Origin: Prosthecobacter debontii
GTDB taxonomy: Bacteria > Verrucomicrobiota > Verrucomicrobiia > Verrucomicrobiales > Verrucomicrobiaceae
DNA: 40,289 nucleotides
Assembly: GCA_945869675.1 (NCBI GenBank)
Contig: CAMBPS010000026.1
Location: 1 to 40,289, forward strand
Direction: 5' to 3'
Every line of letters begins with the position of its first letter. The first letter of the stretch is position 1. The notes under the pieces are model-generated. The model was not told where the DNA came from. It saw only the letters and a list, made by a program, of their open reading frames with translations, and did not search any database. Both the position numbers and the translations under genes were made by a program. This document shows positions 33,190-40,164 of this stretch, piece after piece.

Positions 33190-33603
33190 TCAGCCTTTGA
33201 TGCTCCACCAGACGATGAGCCAAATGATGGCCATCAAGGGGATGACGAGACGTGCATCAGAAAGCCAAACGACACTTGCGGGAAGTCCACCTGAAGCTCG
33301 GAGTGGAATGCGTTGGGCCTTCATCCGGTGGCGGTTTGGGGTATCCCGTGCGGCTGCAGGTAACTTGGATTGCTGAGGCCTAGGGTTTCTCTGGCGGCGC
33401 AGTTCTCCGTCATAGACTGCCTTTCTCTGGGAGTCTGACAGCACCGCATAGGAGTCATTGATGCGTTGCATTTTCCATTTTGACTGGGGTTTATCTCCGG
33501 CTGTATCAGGATGGTGTTTCAGCGAGAGTGCACGGTAACTAGCTCTAATGACTTCATCAGGAGCATCCTCGGTCACATGCAGATTCTCGTAGTGAGTCCT
33601 CAT
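33190..33603 (-). CDS. Membrane-anchored J-domain protein
   Basis: A 137-residue protein with an N-terminal J domain (about 2-68): THYENLHVTEDAPDEVIRAS, then YRALSLKHHPDTAG with the HPD tripeptide that stimulates DnaK, then INDSYAVLSDSQRKAVYDGE. There is no Gly/Phe or zinc-finger region, so it is not DnaJ itself. A basic, Pro/Arg-rich linker leads to a C-terminal hydrophobic helix (LVIPLMAIIWLIVWWSIKG), so it is tail-anchored with the J domain probably in the cytoplasm. It would recruit DnaK to the membrane. No client can be inferred. It ends 14 nt before the esterase gene. Confidence 0.87.
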   Translation of the reverse strand: MRTHYENLHVTEDAPDEVIRASYRALSLKHHPDTAGDKPQSKWKMQRINDSYAVLSDSQRKAVYDGELRRQRNPRPQQSKLPAAARDTPNRHRMKAQRIPLRASGGLPASVVWLSDARLVIPLMAIIWLIVWWSIKG

Positions 33604-33617
33604 CTTGAGTGGTGGCG

Positions 33618-34595
33618 TTAGTCGGTTTTTTCGCTAGCACTTACAGAGGCGAGACGTTGTTCAAAAAGCCAACTGTGCAGCTCTGGCATGGGATAAACCA
33701 GTCCCGACAAGCTATGACCCACACCTGGAAACTCCGTGTATTTCATCAAAAGACCACCTGCTGCTTTGACGGCTGCAACGGGAACGCGATCCCGCTCCAC
33801 CGGAACCATGGGATCTTGGTCGCCATGAAACACCCACATGGGCACCTTTTTCAGGACCTCCGCTTTTTTAGGGTCGCCACCGCCACACAGCGGCACGCCT
33901 GCGGCAAAAACACTAGGATACTTGGCACACAGACTCCAGGTGCCAAAGCCGCCCATGCTGCTGCCCGTCAAATAGAGACGCTTCAGGTCGATGGGCAGCT
34001 TACTGGTCAGATCGGCAATGAGCGCCATAAGGTTATCTGTGACCTGCTTATTCCAGCCAATGTCAGCATCTGGACACTGCGGGGCAATCATGAAACAGGG
34101 ATTCTTACCCTGGTGTTCAGCATCAGTGAAGACGCCCGTCGGACCGCCCATTTGAGCTTGGTTATCCTTGCCACTTTGGCCTGAACCATGCAGCCAGATC
34201 ACCAAAGGATAACGCTGAGTGCCATCCAGCTTGGGGTTGCCAAAGATCTGGTAATTCAGCCCCTGCTTGGAGACCGCCTTGACAAAACTGCCGGTGATTT
34301 TTTCGGCATAGGGGCCTTTCGTCATGCCCTCATCCAAGTTGCGCTCATGCACCAGTCCTGCGACGAATGCCTGATCCTCAGCACTGAATTTATCCATCGG
34401 AACCTTCATGATCTGAAAGTCCGTCATGCGCTTGATCTTGATTTCTTGAGCATCGAACTCCATCAACTCCGCCTTCAGTTCCCGCCCATCCATGGATTTC
34501 CATGAACGGATGATCTTCACTTGATCCGCCGCCGAGATGAGGCCACTTAGACAAACAGCAAGGATCAGACTGAAAAAGAAAGTATTCGGGCGCAT
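33618..34595 (-). CDS. Exported esterase with N-terminal SHD1-like domain
   Basis: A 325-residue protein with a signal peptide (FFFSLILAVCLSGLISAAD). Residues about 28-85 are an SLA1 homology domain 1-like segment (RSWKSMDGRELKAELMEFDA, then DFQIMKVPMDKFSAEDQAFV), common at the front of secreted planctomycetal and verrucomicrobial proteins. The alpha/beta hydrolase domain shows PLVIWLHGSGQSGKDN, the nucleophile elbow YLTGSSMGGFGTWSL, an acid in VFHGDQDPMVPV and the His in FPGVGHSLSG, a complete catalytic triad. This is the phospholipase/carboxylesterase or feruloyl-esterase type. It probably deacylates plant or algal material outside the cytoplasm; the substrate is unproven. Confidence 0.87.
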   Translation of the reverse strand: MRPNTFFFSLILAVCLSGLISAADQVKIIRSWKSMDGRELKAELMEFDAQEIKIKRMTDFQIMKVPMDKFSAEDQAFVAGLVHERNLDEGMTKGPYAEKITGSFVKAVSKQGLNYQIFGNPKLDGTQRYPLVIWLHGSGQSGKDNQAQMGGPTGVFTDAEHQGKNPCFMIAPQCPDADIGWNKQVTDNLMALIADLTSKLPIDLKRLYLTGSSMGGFGTWSLCAKYPSVFAAGVPLCGGGDPKKAEVLKKVPMWVFHGDQDPMVPVERDRVPVAAVKAAGGLLMKYTEFPGVGHSLSGLVYPMPELHSWLFEQRLASVSASEKTD

Positions 34596-34649
34596 CAGAA
34601 CAGAATAGGAGGCCTTTCACTTTTCCGGCAAGTGTATTCCTACTTCCGG

Positions 34650-35411
34650 TCAAGCCGTCTGGCATTCCTGCACATACTCCCTCACTGCGCGCAGGGTCTC
34701 TCCGGCCACGTCGGCTCTGGCTTTGGCAAAGGGGGGGCGGAACCAAGGAAAGCTGCCGATAAGATCGTGTGTCACCAAAACTTGCCCGTCGGTCTGCCTG
34801 CCAGCACCAATTCCGATCGTGCTGGCTTCGACCCTCCGAGTGATCTCTGCGGCCACTTCAGGAACCATGCTTTCTAAAACGATGGCCAACGCGCCCACTT
34901 CATCCAGCGCGATGGCATCGGCGATCAATTGTTCGACCTGAGCTGGCGTTTTACCTTTCTTTTTGTAGCCGCCCTCTTCCTTCACGCTCTGCGGCAACAT
35001 GCCGATGTGACCGATGAAGGGAATACCTGCGTCAATGATGGCTTTGATCTGTGGGATGAAGCCGACGCCGCCTTCCAATTTCACGGCATCTGCGCCAGCT
35101 GCAACCAGACGCTGCGCATTGGCCAAGGCCTGCTCTGGAGTGTCGTAGCTGTGAGAAGGCAGATCCGCAACCACTGGCGCACGCGTCACAGCACGCCGCA
35201 CGGCAGCCGTGTGGTGCAGCATCATTTCCATCGTCACGCCCGTCGTGTCCGGCAGACCGAGCACGACCATGCCTAAGGAATCCCCCACAAGAAGGAGATC
35301 CACGCCGGCCTCGTCAAGGAGACGAGCCGTCGGGTAGTCGTAGGCCGTCAAGACAGCAAGAGACGGTCCTTGAATTTTACGCTCGGTGAGTTGGGACAAA
35401 CGGGTAAGCAT
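34650..35411 (-). CDS. panB: 3-methyl-2-oxobutanoate hydroxymethyltransferase
   Basis: A 253-residue enzyme from the ATG at 35411; an upstream ATG at 35465 would add 18 atypical residues. PanB transfers a hydroxymethyl group from methylenetetrahydrofolate to alpha-ketoisovalerate, the first committed step of pantothenate synthesis. Motifs are SLAVLTAYDYPTARLLDEAG, VDLLLVGDSLGMVVLG (metal-binding Asp), VVADLPSHSYDTPEQAL, DAVKLEGG, FIGHIGMLPQSV, the catalytic Glu in IVLESMVPEVAAEIT, and IGIGAGRQTDGQVLV. Length is normal. No other pan gene is nearby. A G7 run at 34731-34737 lies inside the coding sequence near its 3' end. Confidence 0.95.
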   Translation of the reverse strand: MLTRLSQLTERKIQGPSLAVLTAYDYPTARLLDEAGVDLLLVGDSLGMVVLGLPDTTGVTMEMMLHHTAAVRRAVTRAPVVADLPSHSYDTPEQALANAQRLVAAGADAVKLEGGVGFIPQIKAIIDAGIPFIGHIGMLPQSVKEEGGYKKKGKTPAQVEQLIADAIALDEVGALAIVLESMVPEVAAEITRRVEASTIGIGAGRQTDGQVLVTHDLIGSFPWFRPPFAKARADVAGETLRAVREYVQECQTA

Positions 35412-35485
35412 GGCAAATGAGAGGCAGGAAGGGCTCTCATTCGCCGCTGCAAGGCACGAATGCAATGACGCTGTGAAAGCTCAGA

Positions 35486-35794
35486 CTACTTGATTTTCTC
35501 GACAGGCACTGTCGCGACCAATTCCTTCAGCTCACGACCCGGCTTGAATTTGACAATGCAACGTGCTGGGATCTTGACCTCGCTGTTCGCCTGATTCGGA
35601 TTCCGTCCAATTTTGGCCTTGGCGACTTTGACCTCAAAGGTGCCAAAGGTACGGAAAGTGACATCGTTGCCTTCGCCTAATCGCTTGGCGACGAGGTCGA
35701 TAAAGGCTTCGACGACGAGTGAGACGTCGGCTTGAGTTAGTCCTGTCTGATCGCTGAGATCCGACACAATTTCGCGTTTGGTGATGCTGGCCAT
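35486..35794 (-). CDS. HU/IHF-family DNA-bending protein
   Basis: A 102-residue histone-like protein. It shows the N-terminal helical dimerisation region (TKREIVSDLSDQTGLTQADV, then VVEAFIDLVAKRLGEGNDVT). The beta core FRTFGTFEVKVAKAKIGRNP and the arm NQANSEVKIPARCIVKFKPG with KELV complete it. The intercalating Pro is replaced by the arm sequence NPNQANSE, close to the IHF-alpha/HU consensus GRNPxTGE. It bends DNA non-specifically or semi-specifically as a homodimer or heterodimer. The 5' leader contains a run of eight C on the coding strand (35801-35808) 7 nt before the ATG instead of a Shine-Dalgarno sequence. It lies between rnhC and panB on the same strand. Confidence 0.92.
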   Translation of the reverse strand: MASITKREIVSDLSDQTGLTQADVSLVVEAFIDLVAKRLGEGNDVTFRTFGTFEVKVAKAKIGRNPNQANSEVKIPARCIVKFKPGRELKELVATVPVEKIK

Positions 35795-35825
35795 AATTCC
35801 GGGGGGGGAGGAGTGTTAGAAAGTA

Positions 35826-36821
35826 TTAAATGCCCGTGTCTTTCGAGTCTGCAAGCACTTCCTTAGAAGAAAACCCATCAGAATTGTCAAAGTTGGTGGG
35901 GAGAAAGTCGCCACAAACTTCGCTGGCGGTCTTGAAGTGCATCTTAGCGACGGTGGCTAAGCCAGGTCGGCCAGCTTTGTCAAAGATTCTTCGTGCATTC
36001 TCCTTCACGACACTAGACACACCCTTAGGCAATTCGATTTCAAATCGGCTGCCGTTTTGGTCCAACCATTTCACGAAGGCATCTCGGGCCAATATGGAAG
36101 CTGCGGCCACAGCGGGATCACTCTCAGCTTTGGTTCTCTGAATGAGTTCGATCTCACAACCTTTGCTGCGAAGGGCGCGCTGCAGCACTGTTGGATTAGC
36201 GAACTGATCAGAGAGCGCTCTTGGGCAGTCTGGCACCTTTACAACAAGTGACTCAATCGATGTGGCATGTCCCCAAGCCAGCAAGCGGTTCAAATTGCCA
36301 AATTTGCTGTATAACTCGTTGTATTTCGTGGGGTTAATCTGCACGACTTCCCAGCGAAGTCCCGCTACTGACCGGATCGCTGCTGCTAATTGGCTAATCT
36401 TAGCGTCACTGCTGATTTTCTTACTATCCACGACGCCCAATTCACGCAGTTTCCGTGCCACATCCGCATCGACGTAAACGCCAGCAATGACGAGTGGCCC
36501 AAAAAAGTCTCCTTTGCCGCTCTCATCCACACCAATATGGGGTTCATACATTTCAGGGTGATGGACCTCTTCATAGCCCAGCTCAGCCACGCCCAGGATC
36601 AGCGGTTCTAGGACATTGGTGACGAAATCCTCGGTTTCCTTCCCCTGCACCAGTACCTTCGGGCCTTTTTCATAAACCAGGACGTTCAGCTTATTTTTGC
36701 TGGCTGCATACAAACAGTAAGGCTTGGCTTCAAAGGTGTAACAGCCGTCTTGCAGCACGCCTTTGAGACGCGTGACCTGCTCCGCTGTCAGCGGCTTGGT
36801 GTAAGTGGTGATCGCTGGCAT
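35826..36821 (-). CDS. rnhC: Ribonuclease HIII
   Basis: A 331-residue enzyme from the ATG at 36821; an in-frame start at 36860 would overlap lnt. It cuts RNA in RNA-DNA hybrids. The N-terminal TBP-like domain (about 1-85, ITTYTKPLTAEQVTRLKGVL and ending in LVYEKGPKVLVQGKETEDFV) distinguishes RNase HIII from HII. The catalytic core shows IGVDESGKGDFFGPLVIAGV with the D-E-S-G-K-G signature, GVVDSKKISSD, and the final block KAESDPAVAAASILARDAFV. All four acidic residues of the family appear to be present. It starts 8 nt after the lnt stop and is probably co-transcribed with it. Confidence 0.94.
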   Translation of the reverse strand: MPAITTYTKPLTAEQVTRLKGVLQDGCYTFEAKPYCLYAASKNKLNVLVYEKGPKVLVQGKETEDFVTNVLEPLILGVAELGYEEVHHPEMYEPHIGVDESGKGDFFGPLVIAGVYVDADVARKLRELGVVDSKKISSDAKISQLAAAIRSVAGLRWEVVQINPTKYNELYSKFGNLNRLLAWGHATSIESLVVKVPDCPRALSDQFANPTVLQRALRSKGCEIELIQRTKAESDPAVAAASILARDAFVKWLDQNGSRFEIELPKGVSSVVKENARRIFDKAGRPGLATVAKMHFKTASEVCGDFLPTNFDNSDGFSSKEVLADSKDTGI

Positions 36822-36828
36822 AGTGAGA

Positions 36829-38475
36829 TCAGGCAAATCGACGTAAACCAAGACAAACAACGCAGATCAGCAGGCAACTTATGGCAAACCAGTCGCCGTA
36901 ACGAGCATACAGCGTCATCACTCCCACACGAGGAACTTTCACCTCACCTGGCAGGCAGCCTTCAATGAAAGTCGAGCCCGTGGCTGGATCAGCCAACGTT
37001 TGAGTCACTGTGCCCAGGGTATCAATGAAGCAGGTCACCCCCGTATTCGTGGCGCGGACCATGGGACGGCGCAGCTCAATGGCGCGGAATTTGGCATTCA
37101 CCGCATGCACCTCCGTCTGCTCACTTTGCAGAAACCAGCCATCATTGGTGATATTGACGATCATTTGTGGTTCCGGCCTCACAAAACGCCGCGCCAGGCG
37201 TCCCACCGTATCTTCAAAGCAGATGAGGGGAATCATCTGCACCTCCGGCTTCGCCAGCTTCAGCGGCTCAGAGCTCGTTCCAGGCATGAAATCACCGGGG
37301 AACAGGCCTTTGAGGAAGGAAAAAGGCGGGATGGAACGCAGCGGTAGATATTCACCAAAAGGCACAAGATGGACCTTGTGATGCTCTTGCCGATTGGCAA
37401 AACTGTCCTTAAAAAGGACCGCTGACACATGACCTCCCACGTTAGGTTCATCGATCTCAGTGCCCGTCAGCAGGCTGAAATCCCCCGCTTTGAGCAGCTC
37501 ATCAAAGTAGGAGACATGATCTGGCAAATCATGCAAATGCACAGGCAGCGCGCTTTCCGGCCAGATCACCAGATCCATGTCAGTCTTGGTATCGCGTGCC
37601 TCGGCATAGAGCCGCGTATAGTCCCTGAGTCGCTGATAGATTTGCGGCCCCATCTGACCTGACCAAGCATCCACCTGAGAGACATTGGGCTGTACCAGAG
37701 TCGTGCGCACCGTGATCGAATCTTTCAGCGGAGCCGTCACCGTCAGCACTCCATAGCCGGCAGCCGCCAGCAGCACCACCATACCAGCGGTAAAGTCCAG
37801 TCGAGTGCGGCTTGTGCCCGTGCCTTGGTAAAGATGCAGCATTCTGCGCAAGGCATTCCAGCCCGTGCAACTGATCAGAACCGGCAGGAAAGAAAGCCCC
37901 ATCACACCGACCAAATCCGCCGACTGGATCAGCACCCGATTTTGATGCAGCGCCACGCCCAGTCCATTCCAGCCAAAGCCCGTAAAGACGGTCGTGCTAC
38001 GCAACCACTCACAGGCCACCCAAGCGCAGGAAGCTAGCAGTGCGCAGCGCAGCGATTCCCAGGTGCTTGCCTGCCAGTTTCCCTGAGTTAGCTTCTGCAC
38101 ATCAGGTCGCGCATAGCGCTGCACGAACCAAGTCCAAAGACCAAAATACAGTGCGCAAAAGCCGCTCAACCCGATCACCGCTCCCAGTCCCGTCAGCTCC
38201 GGCATGAAGCCCGCCCAGCGATCATCCACCGCCCCCCCCAGCAACACACGAGACGAGTGCCGAATCCAGAAAAGATTCGGGATGAAAAAAGCCAAGCCGG
38301 CCAAATAACCCGCCCAGAAAGGTTTCTTCAATCGATCCCCCGCCCAGATCACCACCAGCAGCGGCCACAGCCAAACCCACACGACCCACTCCTGATCCCA
38401 GCGCGGATACGCAAAGACGAGCATCCCACCACTCAGCAGTGAGAGAGACTTCCAGGATTTCAGCAAAGACGACAT
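36829..38475 (-). CDS. lnt: Apolipoprotein N-acyltransferase
   Basis: A 548-residue inner-membrane enzyme that adds the third acyl chain to lipoproteins. About seven transmembrane helices lie in residues 1-215 and a further one close to the C-terminus (FAISCLLICVVCLGLRRFA). The nitrilase-type periplasmic domain (about 225-500) shows VRTTLVQPNVSQVDAW and the catalytic triad in three motifs: Glu in DLVIWPESALP, Lys in HHKVHLVPFGEYLPLRSIPP and Cys in VQMIPLICFEDTVGRLARRF. The W of DGWF follows. Length is slightly above the E. coli enzyme (512). A run of eight G on the coding strand (38232-38239) lies in the coding sequence at LLGGAV. Confidence 0.94.
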   Translation of the reverse strand: MSSLLKSWKSLSLLSGGMLVFAYPRWDQEWVVWVWLWPLLVVIWAGDRLKKPFWAGYLAGLAFFIPNLFWIRHSSRVLLGGAVDDRWAGFMPELTGLGAVIGLSGFCALYFGLWTWFVQRYARPDVQKLTQGNWQASTWESLRCALLASCAWVACEWLRSTTVFTGFGWNGLGVALHQNRVLIQSADLVGVMGLSFLPVLISCTGWNALRRMLHLYQGTGTSRTRLDFTAGMVVLLAAAGYGVLTVTAPLKDSITVRTTLVQPNVSQVDAWSGQMGPQIYQRLRDYTRLYAEARDTKTDMDLVIWPESALPVHLHDLPDHVSYFDELLKAGDFSLLTGTEIDEPNVGGHVSAVLFKDSFANRQEHHKVHLVPFGEYLPLRSIPPFSFLKGLFPGDFMPGTSSEPLKLAKPEVQMIPLICFEDTVGRLARRFVRPEPQMIVNITNDGWFLQSEQTEVHAVNAKFRAIELRRPMVRATNTGVTCFIDTLGTVTQTLADPATGSTFIEGCLPGEVKVPRVGVMTLYARYGDWFAISCLLICVVCLGLRRFA

Positions 38476-38567
38476 GCCTCAGAGATGGCAGAGCCGCACA
38501 GTGTGTCCATGATTTTCACCGCGATTTCTCATGATCTTCAAACGCTGTGATAGCTCAAAGGCTATAG

Positions 38568-38586
38568 GTCAGGCAGGATGCCTGAC
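38568..38586. other. Short stem-loop
   Basis: The arms GTCAGGCA (38568-38575) and TGCCTGAC (38579-38586) pair over 8 bp with a 3-nt loop. No T tract follows. It lies about 95 nt upstream of the lnt start. Confidence 0.5.
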
Positions 38587-38679
38587 ATAAGCCAGAGGCC
38601 TAGTCTCCTTTATTCGAATCCTTGCACACCCCGAAGTCGTTGAAGGTCAAACCCCTGTAAGCAACTATAAAACTGCAGC

Positions 38680-38755
38680 CCGCAGCGGTAAAACCATTGT
38701 CCGCAGCGGCTCAACTTTGCCTAGCAGCTGCCGCAGGATTACCCGCAGCCGCAGC
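38680..38755. repeat. Cluster of short CCGCAG direct repeats
   Basis: CCGCAGCGG occurs at 38680-38688 and 38701-38709, and shorter CCGCAG copies begin at 38731, 38743 and 38749. Spacing is irregular. No function can be assigned. Confidence 0.4.
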
Positions 38756-38788
38756 CTATCACCCCTTTTTTGCCGGAAAAGGATCCCG

Positions 38789-38890
38789 TCAGTCACGTTT
38801 GAGCTTCACCACACGGGCGATCTCCCAGTTGATTATGATGTCATGGATGAGGTGCCGCCCCAGTCCGTGGGCTCGCCAGTTCGGACTCAT
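38789..38890 (-). CDS. Possible 33-residue protein, unrecognised
   Basis: The frame runs from the ATG at 38890 to the TGA at 38789. The peptide begins MSPNWRAHGLGRHLIHDIII and ends VVKLKRD. The R-A-H-G-L-G-R segment recalls the acetyl-CoA loop of GNAT acetyltransferases, so this could be a remnant of such a gene, but it is too short to decide. GCGGTGG just before the ATG could act as a weak ribosome site. Confidence 0.25.
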   Translation of the reverse strand: MSPNWRAHGLGRHLIHDIIINWEIARVVKLKRD

Positions 38891-38901
38891 CCACCGCAAG
38901 A

Positions 38902-39064
38902 CGTTTGCTGTGGCTGAAGGGCTTTGCCGTTTGCCGTTGTTTGCGATGGTTTACGGGAGCCGACTTGATGAGCCGTTGGTGGTTGTTTGAAATCTGGCAA
39001 ACCATTGCAAACCAACGCAAACCAACGCAAATGGCGCAAAGCGCCCTTCAGCCACCGCAAACGG
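38902..39064. repeat. Large imperfect inverted repeat built of TTTGCGTTGG-type decamers
   Basis: The left arm (about 38902-38953) contains GTTTGCTGTGGCTGAAGGGC. The right arm (about 39001-39064), read on the other strand, contains GTTTGCGGTGGCTGAAGGGC. Both continue into runs of TTTGC/TTTAC units at 10-bp spacing (GCAAACCAAC is tandemly repeated at 39007-39026). A centre of about 47 nt separates them. The element starts 18 nt past the stop of the minus-strand integrase, as the related palindrome at 885-949 follows the amidotransferase gene. Confidence 0.65.
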
Positions 39065-39082
39065 CTCCCGACCCCCCCATGC

Positions 39083-39640
39083 CTACAGCCCGTCCAGCGG
39101 GCTGCGCGTCCCCGTGCCGCCACCTGCCATGACATGGGTGTAAATCTGCGTCGTTTCCATGCTTTTGTGGCCCAGCAGGTCCTGCACCGTGCGGATGTCC
39201 GTGCCGTCCTCCAGCAAGTGAGTGGCAAAACTATGGCGTAGGGTGTGGCAGCCCACCTTTTTCGTGATGCCGGACTTGTTCCTCGCCGATTTGAGCGCAG
39301 AGCTCAGCGCGTTTTCATGCAGGTGATGCCGCCGCACGATGCCGGTCTCAGGGTCCGTGCCTGTTTGCTTGGAGGGGAGCCGAGCGGCGGCGGCAGCCAC
39401 GAGACAGACTGAGCGAAGCGAAGCCCGCAGGGCAAGACACGCCGGAGGAAGCATGCGAGTCAACAGCCACTGCCAACCCAGTTCCTTACCAGCGTTGGGG
39501 TATTTCACGCCAAGCGCCTCCGGCATCCACACACTAGCAAGATTTACCTCCCGATCCGTTTCCCATAGCGCACCCAGCCACCGGACATGGTTGGTGATTT
39601 CAGCGTGCAGGGCTTTGGGCAGCCTCCGGGAGGTGCGTAA
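39083..39640 (-). pseudogene. intI: Integron integrase (IntI-type tyrosine recombinase), 5'-truncated
   Basis: From about 39640 down to the stop at 39083 the frame encodes the C-terminal half or so of an integron integrase. It runs [20 protein letters not shown], then [20 protein letters not shown], the IntI-specific patch. Then come [60 protein letters not shown] and a closing GTRSPLDGL. The box II Arg and His and the nucleophile Tyr are present. The N-terminal SAM-like domain and box I Arg are missing: upstream of about 39640 the frame loses similarity and closes with a stop at 39707-39709. The internal Met at 39532 is unlikely to be a real start. An insertion of about 28 residues interrupts the patch (separate entry). 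Confidence 0.85.
39380..39463. mobile_element. Apparent in-frame insertion of about 84 bp in the integrase
   Basis: In IntI proteins the WQW-L/V-F-P motif is followed within a few residues by D-P-x-T/S-G-x-V-R-R-H-H. Here LGWQWL is followed by about 28 extra residues ([20 protein letters not shown], then VAAAAAR) before [13 protein letters not shown]. The plus strand of this piece is GC-rich with GAGCGAAGCGAAGC and GGCGGCGGC runs, unlike the flanks. The length keeps the frame. This resembles in-frame repeat insertions such as the Rickettsia palindromic elements in type, not in sequence. Exact ends are uncertain. Confidence 0.5.
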
Positions 39641-39665
39641 GGCTCCAGTTCCGAGGTGGCTGGCA

Positions 39666-40013
39666 GTGTGTTGGTTCCTTGCAGCATGGATACTGTGGGT
39701 TCTGGCTCATACCCTTGATTCCGAGAACTCTGGACAGCCGCCACGTTTTAACTACACTTACTTTGGTGGATTGGTCTTGTGCTGGCGCTTTCTTCGCTGG
39801 GCAGCTAATCAGACTGAACCAGGGTTGGTTTCGACAGTTCAGAAGACTTTCTATTTCCGTCGTGGACCCACTGGCCGTGTTGAGGGTCCTGGTCCTCTGA
39901 TACACATCCGTGCGCATTTGATGAAGCACGAAGGATTTGCTGGAGTGAAGTATGTCGAAAACACTGGAGTTCCGATTGAGCAGATAGCGTCAACAGCGTG
40001 GAGGCCACTATGA
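39666..40013 (+). CDS. Unrecognised ORF reading away from the integrase
   Basis: 115 residues from a GTG at 39666, preceded by GAGG 9 nt upstream. The first part is hydrophobic ([20 protein letters not shown]), a probable membrane helix or signal. A second hydrophobic stretch is [18 protein letters not shown]. The rest is soluble-looking ([20 protein letters not shown]). I recognise no family. The same frame stays open back through the antisense of the integrase, so the start is uncertain. Its position and direction suit the first gene of a cassette array, but this is inference. It may be the tail of a longer broken gene. Confidence 0.4.
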   Translation: MCWFLAAWILWVLAHTLDSENSGQPPRFNYTYFGGLVLCWRFLRWAANQTEPGLVSTVQKTFYFRRGPTGRVEGPGPLIHIRAHLMKHEGFAGVKYVENTGVPIEQIASTAWRPL

Positions 40014-40164
40014 GCATGGTCGATCGAACAAAGCTCGGCTGGTCAACCGCTGGGGCTACTCTGTCGGCCATGCTTCCCGTAGCTTTAACCCGCCATCCCG
40101 TTTAGACGCTCACCCCCGCCCCAGCGGTGCCAGCGCTTGAACGTTCGCCCAACCACATCACGCC
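40014..40164. other. Spacer between the two right-end ORFs, no clear attC
   Basis: I searched by eye for attC core sites (RYYYAAC ... GTTRRRY). Only imperfect candidates appear: CTTTAAC at 40083-40089 and GTTCGCC at 40143-40149, about 60 nt apart with weak pairing between. This is not good enough to call an attC site. Confidence 0.3.

Larger units (their letters stand above)
38476..39082. other. 607-bp repeat-rich accessory region
   Basis: No convincing gene. From left to right it holds a stem-loop (38568-38586), a cluster of CCGCAG repeats (38680-38755), a 33-codon minus-strand reading frame (38789-38890) and a large inverted repeat (38902-39064). This separates the housekeeping block ending in lnt from the integron integrase remnant. 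Confidence 0.6.

Noticed and set aside
33609..34184. Plus-strand 191-codon frame
   Set aside because: Antisense shadow of the SHD1-esterase gene, which has a complete catalytic triad.
38600..38640. TTCGAATCC resembling a tRNA T-arm
   Set aside because: No acceptor, D-arm or anticodon arm can be built around it.
39001..39045. CRISPR-like tandem repeats (GCAAACCAAC)
   Set aside because: The unit is 10 bp and tandem, with no spacers and no cas genes. It belongs to the decamer palindrome.
40083..40149. Possible attC site (CTTTAAC ... GTTCGCC)
   Set aside because: Both core sites deviate from consensus, do not pair well with one another, and the inner stem is weak. It cannot be called by eye.
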